Below, piece after piece: positions 5,868 to 9,958 of a DNA stretch of 9,958 bases. Made by a program: the position numbers and the translations under genes. The stretch is from Dehalococcoidia bacterium (GTDB taxonomy: Bacteria; Chloroflexota; Dehalococcoidia; GIF9; UBA5629), in assembly GCA_030604795.1 (NCBI GenBank), contig JAUVVE010000020.1, positions 1 through 9,958 on the forward strand. The letters are read 5' to 3'. Within the stretch, counting starts at the first letter, position 1, and each line of letters begins with the position of its first letter. The notes beneath the pieces were generated by a model. It worked only from the letters and a program-made list of their open reading frames with translations. It ran no database searches and was not told the origin of the DNA.

Positions 5868-7130
5868 GTGCATCAGCAAAGCACCCTCAGCAACGGATTA
5901 CGCCTGATTACCAGCGGCATGCCCCACACCCGTTCAGTCTCCATAGTCTTCTTCATCGGCGTGGGGGGGCGCTACGAGGCTGAGTCTGAGGCTGGTGTGT
6001 CCCATTTTGTCGAGCACCTCTGCTTTAAGGGTACTGAGAAGCGGCGCAGTTCCAAGGAGATCAGCGAAGCCATCGAAGGCGTTGGTGGTATCATCAACGG
6101 GGGCACTGACAAAGAAATAACTACCTTCTGGTGCAAAGTGGCTAGTCAGCATTTCCCCTTGGCTCTAGACGTGCTCGTCGACCTGCTGCGAAATCCCCGG
6201 TTCGACGCCGAAGACATTGCGCGAGAACGCCAAATAATCATTGAGGAAATAAACATGGGCCTTGATTTCCCACGACAGAGAGTGGGCATGCTAATCGATG
6301 AGCTACTATGGCCGGCACAACCCCTCGGGCGTGACGTCGCTGGGAGCAAAGAAACCATAACCGCAATGACCCGTCAGCAGATACTGGACTCCTTTTCCCA
6401 CCATTATATACCCAACAACGCTGTGGTCAGCGTCGCCGGCGATATCGAACCGGAACTAGTGCAAGACAGCCTCAACCAAGCTCTCGGCGACTGGAGACCC
6501 AAGAAGGTGTTGGCGGGCTTTCCCGCCGACGACAGCCAGGAAAAGGTCAGACTGCACATCGAGTTTCGCGACACCGAACAAGTTCAGCTTTGCCTTGGCG
6601 TTCCCGGACTATCGCTTCTCCATCCTGACCGTTTTGCCGTCGACCTGCTTAGCATAGTATTAGGCGAAGGCATGAGCAGCCGCCTGTTCACAGAAATCAG
6701 AGAGCGGCAGGGCCTTGCCTACGATATCAACAGCTATGCCGACCATTTCACCGATTCAGGGGCGGTCATTGTTCACGCCGGAGTCGACCCTAGCCGGTTC
6801 CAAAGTGCGTTGCGGGCTATCCTCGACCAGCTTGCTCAACTAAAGGAGCCCATCTCTGAGACCGAGTTCGTTAAGGCCAAAGAGCTGGCCAAGGGGCGCT
6901 TGCTACTAAGCCTGGAGAATAGTGGCAATGTTGCTGCCTGGTTGGGCGCCCAGGAGATGCTCACCAACCATATCTTGACCGTAGACGAGGTGATATCCCT
7001 GGTTGATTCTGTCACCGCGCAGGACCTGAAACGAGTGGCTCAGCAACTTCTGATTGGCCAAAGGCTGAATCTGGCTGTCGTCGGGCCTGTTAAGGAAGAA
7101 GAACGAATAGCAGAAATGCTCAAGCTTTAG
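5868..7130 (+). CDS. M16 family zinc metallopeptidase (processing-peptidase-like)
   Basis: This 420-aa protein consists of two M16 half-domains. The N-terminal half holds the inverted zinc motif H-F-V-E-H (His46, Glu49 as general base, His50), and Glu127 follows exactly 76 residues later, as in pitrilysin and mitochondrial processing peptidase. The C-terminal half carries S-R-L-F-T-E-I-R-E-R-Q-G-L-A-Y (271-285), the conserved Arg/Tyr substrate-contact motif. All active-site residues are present, so it should be active. It has no signal peptide, so it is probably cytoplasmic and degrades or processes peptides. The start is GTG at 5868, because an in-frame TAA lies at 5853 and the next codons give the normal family N-terminus (T-L-S-N-G-L-R-L-I). 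It converges on groEL across a shared hairpin. Confidence 0.93.
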   Translation: MHQQSTLSNGLRLITSGMPHTRSVSIVFFIGVGGRYEAESEAGVSHFVEHLCFKGTEKRRSSKEISEAIEGVGGIINGGTDKEITTFWCKVASQHFPLALDVLVDLLRNPRFDAEDIARERQIIIEEINMGLDFPRQRVGMLIDELLWPAQPLGRDVAGSKETITAMTRQQILDSFSHHYIPNNAVVSVAGDIEPELVQDSLNQALGDWRPKKVLAGFPADDSQEKVRLHIEFRDTEQVQLCLGVPGLSLLHPDRFAVDLLSIVLGEGMSSRLFTEIRERQGLAYDINSYADHFTDSGAVIVHAGVDPSRFQSALRAILDQLAQLKEPISETEFVKAKELAKGRLLLSLENSGNVAAWLGAQEMLTNHILTVDEVISLVDSVTAQDLKRVAQQLLIGQRLNLAVVGPVKEEERIAEMLKL

Positions 7131-7145
7131 ACCGCTACTGCTAAA

Positions 7146-7178
7146 GATAGAGCCGCCCGGTTGGGCGGCTCCTCTATC
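7146..7178. terminator. GC-rich hairpin between convergent M16 gene and groEL, probable bidirectional terminator
   Basis: GATAGA and GCCGCCC (7146-7158) pair with GGGCGGC (7163-7169) and TCTATC (7173-7178), with a GGTT loop and a 3-nt bulge. It begins 15 bp after the M16 stop and lies 48 bp beyond the groEL stop. T-runs are short (TCTTT on the minus side, CTTTT about 20 bp away on the plus side), so termination strength is uncertain. Confidence 0.65.
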
Positions 7179-7201
7179 AGGCCCCCGTTGGTATTCTTTT
7201 G

Positions 7202-7237
7202 GTACTCCTAGTACTCTTAGTACTCCTAGTACTCCGG
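7202..7237 (-). repeat. Four tandem 9-bp units spanning the groEL stop codon
   Basis: GTACTCCTA, GTACTCTTA, GTACTCCTA and GTACTCCGG follow each other without gaps on the + strand. On the coding strand this reads GAG-TAC-stop units in the groEL frame: the genuine TAG (7226-7228), then TAA (7217-7219) and TAG (7208-7210). Confidence 0.92.
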
Positions 7238-8836
7238 CATAGGCGGCGCGCCTACGCCCTTTTCTTTCTCCGGAATGTCAGTCACCAAAGACTCGGTGGT
7301 CAGAATCATGTTGGCGATGCTGGAAGCGTTCTCTAGTGCCGTTCTGGTAACCTTGAGCGGGTCGATGATGCCTCTCTCCACCATGTCGCCGAAAACGTCC
7401 TTTTCTGCATCGTAGCCAGTGCCTTTCTTACTGCGCTTCACCTTGTCTACCACCACTGAGCCCTCCTGCCCTGCGTTTATGGCAATCCAGCGCACCGGCT
7501 CCTCGACAGCTTGCTTGAGAATAGCCACGCCGGTAGCTTCATCACCCTGCGCCTTGACCTTGTCCAGAGCTAAACTGGCATTGAGTAGGGCAACGCCGCC
7601 TCCGGGCAGAATCCCTTCCTCAACTGCAGCCCTGGTTGCCGACAAGGCATCCTCAACCCGATGCTTCTTCTCCTTCAGCTCAACCTCGGTGGCCCCGCCT
7701 ACCTTTATCACCGCTACACCACCGGCCAATTTGGCCAGCCTCTCCTGGAGTTTTTCTTTATCGTAGTCGGAGGTAGTCTCATCGACCTGCGCCTTAATCT
7801 GCTTGATCCGAGCCTGAATATCCCCCTCAGACCCCTTGCCCTCGACGATGGTAGTATTATCCTTGTCGGCCACCACTCGTCGGGCTCGACCGAGGTCGTC
7901 TATAGTTGCTGAATCCAGCTTCCTGCCTATCTCTTCGGAGATGACCTTGCCTCCAGTCAAGACAGCTATGTCCTCAAGCATCGCCTTGCGCCTATCGCCA
8001 AAGCCAGGTGCTTTGACTGCGAGACAATTGAGAGTTCCTCTGAGCTTGTTGACCACCAGGGTAGCCAGCGCTTCACCGTCCAGATCTTCACCTATAATCA
8101 CCAGATTCTTGGAGACCTGAAGCACCTTCTCCAAAACCGGCAAGATATCGGATATGGCTGAAATCTTCTTGTCAGTAATCAGGATGTAGGGGTCTTCAAG
8201 CTCTGTCTTCATGAGCTCGGCATTGGTGATGAAGTAAGGGCTGATGTAGCCGCGGTCAAACTCCATCCCCTCAACGTAGTCTGTCTCATACAGCAAGCCT
8301 TTCGATTCCTCAACGGTAATAACCCCGTCCTTGCCCACCTTCTCCATCACCTCAGCAATGAGATTGCCTATCTCAGGATCAGCTGCCGATATCGTCGCTG
8401 TCTGAGCCACCTGGTCCTTGGTAGTTACCTCGATGCCCATCTTCTTCAATTCGCGCACTATGGTCCCCACCGCTTTCTCCACCCCCCGCTTCAAAGCCAT
8501 GGCATCAGCTCCAGCAGCTATGTTCTTGAAACCTTCAGTCACAATTGCCTGAGCCAGCACAGTGGCCGTTGTGGTACCATCGCCGCACTTGTCGTTCGTC
8601 TTGCTTGCCGCCTCCTTCACCAGTTGCGCTCCCATATTCTCAAACGGGTCGGGCAACTCAATGTCCTTGGCTATAGAAACGCCATCGTTGATCACCAAAG
8701 GGGCGCCCCATTTTTTGTCCAACGCTACGGGACGTCCTCTGGGCCCCAACGTGACCTTAACCGCGGAGGTTAAGGTATCAATACCACTCTTCAAGGCTCG
8801 TCTCGCCTCTTCACCATAGAGAATCTGCTTTGCCAT
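7226..8836 (-). CDS. groEL: Chaperonin GroEL (Hsp60)
   Basis: This 536-aa protein is full length for the family. ATP-site elements are T-L-G-P-R-G-R (29-35), D-G-V-S (51-54), G-D-G-T-T-T (85-90), [15 protein letters not shown] and I-L-P-G-G-G. The C-terminal I-I-D-P-L-K-V-T-R and [10 protein letters not shown] are conserved. It forms the double-ring folding chamber that works with GroES in the cytoplasm. Oddities are Lys83-Cys84 before the GDGTTT loop, where most GroELs have small residues, and a tail ending G-A-P-P-M-P-E-Y instead of a Gly-Gly-Met repeat. The ATG has AGGAGG 9 bp upstream. The gene follows groES by 32 bp and is under the CIRCE promoter. Confidence 0.98.
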   Translation of the reverse strand: MAKQILYGEEARRALKSGIDTLTSAVKVTLGPRGRPVALDKKWGAPLVINDGVSIAKDIELPDPFENMGAQLVKEAASKTNDKCGDGTTTATVLAQAIVTEGFKNIAAGADAMALKRGVEKAVGTIVRELKKMGIEVTTKDQVAQTATISAADPEIGNLIAEVMEKVGKDGVITVEESKGLLYETDYVEGMEFDRGYISPYFITNAELMKTELEDPYILITDKKISAISDILPVLEKVLQVSKNLVIIGEDLDGEALATLVVNKLRGTLNCLAVKAPGFGDRRKAMLEDIAVLTGGKVISEEIGRKLDSATIDDLGRARRVVADKDNTTIVEGKGSEGDIQARIKQIKAQVDETTSDYDKEKLQERLAKLAGGVAVIKVGGATEVELKEKKHRVEDALSATRAAVEEGILPGGGVALLNASLALDKVKAQGDEATGVAILKQAVEEPVRWIAINAGQEGSVVVDKVKRSKKGTGYDAEKDVFGDMVERGIIDPLKVTRTALENASSIANMILTTESLVTDIPEKEKGVGAPPMPEY

Positions 8837-8868
8837 CTTTCAAAACCTCCTCTTTTGTTTTATGAACC

Positions 8869-9225
8869 CTACTTAGACCTTCTTGGCCCAGGAGCTTGAA
8901 CTGGCTTCACCCTCGACCGAGGAAGCTGAACCGGCTGCCTCTTGGCCAGGATGTCGCTTTCCCTCAGGATCATAAGCTCTTCGTCGTCCTCCTTCATCTC
9001 GGTGCCACCGTACTTGGCATAAATCACTATGTCGCCCACCTTGACATCCCTCGCTATCCGTTTGCCGTCGTCAGTCAATCTACCCGGCCCCACCGCGAGG
9101 ACCTTGCCTTCCTGGGGTTTTTCCTTGGCCGTATCCGGCAGGACAATGCCACCCTTCGTAACATCGTCCTTAGGTATCGGTTGCACCACTACTCTGTCCC
9201 CCAAGGGCTGAAGTTTAGTCGCCAT
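8869..9225 (-). CDS. groES: Co-chaperonin GroES (Hsp10) with C-terminal extension
   Basis: At 118 aa this is about 20 longer than usual. [10 protein letters not shown] (5-14) opens the beta barrel, and the mobile loop holds T-K-G-G-I-V-L-P-D (23-31), whose I-V-L contacts Gro[10 protein letters not shown] (69-76) and [11 protein letters not shown] (84-94) complete the normal fold. Residues from about 96 to 118 are an extra Arg/Lys/Pro-rich tail ([16 protein letters not shown]) with no hydrophobic core. GroES caps the GroEL ring. AAGGAGG stands 6 bp before the ATG. It is first in the groES-groEL operon. Confidence 0.97.
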   Translation of the reverse strand: MATKLQPLGDRVVVQPIPKDDVTKGGIVLPDTAKEKPQEGKVLAVGPGRLTDDGKRIARDVKVGDIVIYAKYGGTEMKEDDEELMILRESDILAKRQPVQLPRSRVKPVQAPGPRRSK

Positions 9226-9247
9226 TCTTTGCCTCCTTCATTAGATT

Positions 9248-9274
9248 TTAGCAGTCTCGGTCTAAGACTGCTAA
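9248..9274 (-). promoter_or_regulatory. CIRCE operator (HrcA binding site), variant sequence
   Basis: TTAGCAGTC, 9 bp, GACTGCTAA form a perfect 9-N9-9 inverted repeat. The CIRCE consensus is TTAGCACTC-N9-GAGTGCTAA, so each arm differs at one position, and the two changes keep the symmetry. It covers the predicted transcription start of groESL (about -4 to +23), the classical place for HrcA repression. hrcA itself is not in the window. Confidence 0.9.
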
Positions 9275-9276
9275 TC

Positions 9277-9305
9277 ATATTAGCATAAACAACCCAATAT
9301 GTAAA
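9277..9305 (-). promoter_or_regulatory. Sigma70-type promoter of groES-groEL
   Basis: On the minus strand TTTACA (9300-9305), 17 bp and TAATAT (9277-9282) are followed by the CIRCE repeat. The start is predicted near 9270, giving a leader of about 45 nt that ends in a strong AAGGAGG ribosome site. Confidence 0.8.
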
Positions 9306-9355
9306 GTCCTCGCGGACACGGTTGCGCTGCTCTTAGAGAATCGACACGCCTGTGC

Positions 9356-9664
9356 TCACATTTCATGTCCGGCCCTCTTGTAATCGTCTTTAGCCCTGTC
9401 TTCGAGACCTGCCTTATCGGCAAGCTCAGCAGCGTGACTCCACATACCTTCTTTCTCGAAGCCACGCAATTTCCTTTCTGTCTCAGCTACTTCGTCAGGG
9501 GTTTCACTAACGCAGGCAAGAAACCGAGACGGAACCCTGCTGACCACTGCCCGGCACTTGGGACACTTGCTAAGAGGCTTGTCATTCATCCCCTGCATGA
9601 TCTCAAACCCATTTCGGCAATACCTGCAGCCCGCTGCAGCCGCCTTGTATTCATAGATAGGCAT
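9356..9664 (-). CDS. FmdB-family zinc-ribbon protein
   Basis: This 102-aa protein begins M-P-I-Y-E-Y, the hallmark of the FmdB regulatory family. Zinc ligands are Cys13-x2-Cys16 and Cys34-x2-Cys37 (K-C-P-K-C). The first pair is displaced by a few residues from the usual M-P-x-Y-E-Y-x-C-x2-C layout by an Ala/Gly-rich insertion. After residue 50 a charged helical tail contains H-A-A-E-L-A-D-K-A-G-L. FmdB was named from a putative regulator near formamidase genes, and the real role of most members is unknown. The ATG has AGAAGG 10 bp upstream. It lies directly upstream of groESL on the same strand, but the CIRCE promoter in the 130-bp gap makes the chaperonins a separate unit. Confidence 0.87.
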   Translation of the reverse strand: MPIYEYKAAAAGCRYCRNGFEIMQGMNDKPLSKCPKCRAVVSRVPSRFLACVSETPDEVAETERKLRGFEKEGMWSHAAELADKAGLEDRAKDDYKRAGHEM

Positions 9665-9765
9665 GCGACAATACCTTCTTCTGGTGCTCTGATAACGTTT
9701 TAAGACTCACCTGCTCCGACTCCCCCATTTTGCCACCACAGATGCCTCTATGTCCACCACGCCCG

Positions 9766-9802
9766 TTGGCTTATTGATGTTTTACGCTATACCGTGTAGA
9801 AT
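9766..9802 (+). promoter_or_regulatory. Candidate promoter(s) of the XRE regulator gene
   Basis: Two overlapping choices exist: TTGGCT (9766-9771), 16 bp, TATACC (9788-9793), and TTGATG (9774-9779), 17 bp, TAGAAT (9797-9802). The first leaves a leader of about 12 nt that includes AGGA; the second would be nearly leaderless. Sequence alone does not decide between them. Confidence 0.35.
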
Positions 9803-9811
9803 GTAGGACAA

Positions 9812-9958
9812 ATGAATCAGAAACGAAAGCGGGTTAACTGGGATGGGCAACACATTCGGGCGCTACGGCGGCACTTGGGGCTAACGCAGACCAAGCTAGC
9901 TGAGGAGTTGGGCACCCGTCAGCAGACAATTAGCGAGTGGGAAACTGAAATGTACAAA
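9812..9958 (+). CDS. XRE-type helix-turn-helix DNA-binding protein, N-terminal fragment (cut by window edge)
   Basis: ATG at 9812 opens a frame that stays open for 49 codons to the window end. After a basic start (M-N-Q-K-R-K-R-V-N-W) comes I-R-A-L-R-R-H-L-G-L-T-Q-T-K-L-A-E-E-L-G, then T-R-Q-Q-T-I-S-E-W-E. This is the scaffold and recognition helix of the XRE/Cro-C1 family, with the typical T-Q-x2-L-A and Q-x-T-I-S-x-W-E. It is likely a transcriptional regulator, or a protein with such a domain at its start; what follows is not visible. AGGA lies 4 bp before the ATG. It is divergent from the fmdB-like gene across a 147-bp spacer. Confidence 0.85.
   Translation, partial: MNQKRKRVNWDGQHIRALRRHLGLTQTKLAEELGTRQQTISEWETEMYK

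Noticed and set aside
7419..8819. + strand frames opposite groEL
   Set aside because: They are antisense to a complete and highly conserved GroEL.
8896..9288. + strand frames opposite groES, and frames opposite the fmdB-like gene
   Set aside because: Shadows of conserved genes; one also runs across the CIRCE promoter.
1..9958. tRNA genes, CRISPR arrays, insertion sequences, attachment sites
   Set aside because: None seen: no tRNA-like cloverleaf with T-loop consensus, no regularly spaced repeats, no transposase or integrase frames or terminal inverted repeats.

Overview
The window is ordinary bacterial chromosome with moderate-to-high G+C, tightly packed genes and no mobile element. The gene set and protein style suggest an uncultured Chloroflexota of the Dehalococcoidia type. 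The main hints are a coiled-coil C4 zinc-ribbon gene directly before an RNase H gene and rnpB, an FmdB-type zinc ribbon with a C-x2-C insertion next to groESL, BioY, and a CIRCE-controlled groESL operon. That taxonomic assignment is an inference from memory of such genomes, not something the sequence proves.

Left end, + strand: the last 46 codons of hisB (histidine biosynthesis), then a nitroreductase-family flavoprotein 22 bp downstream. They converge on a long minus-strand block, read from right to left. It comprises bioY (biotin uptake S component), a UlaG-like metallo-beta-lactamase-fold hydrolase, a coiled-coil zinc-ribbon protein, an RNase HI-like protein and rnpB. After rnpB come a doubtful 44-codon ORF, a probable 76-aa protein of unknown function, and an S41 (CtpA-type) processing protease with a probable lipoprotein signal. 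rnpB is a complete type-A RNase P RNA gene. It has its own sigma70-like promoter, whose predicted start is the first base of helix P1.

Centre and right: a + strand M16 peptidase has a good promoter so close to its GTG start that the mRNA should be leaderless. It converges on groEL across a GC-rich hairpin that could terminate both. On the minus strand, an fmdB-like gene precedes groES-groEL. The chaperonin operon has a clear promoter (TTTACA-17-TAATAT) overlapped by a perfect 9-N9-9 inverted repeat. This is a CIRCE operator with a compensated base-pair change from consensus, so HrcA-type heat-shock control is expected. At the right edge an XRE-type helix-turn-helix gene starts divergently and runs off the window.

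I did not find a clearly new multi-gene system. The points most worth a second look are small: the variant CIRCE, a 15-bp tandem duplication forming the P18 region of RNase P RNA, a 9-bp repeat carrying several in-frame stops at the end of groEL, a GroES with a basic C-terminal extension, and RNase H and MBL-fold proteins with one substituted metal ligand each.
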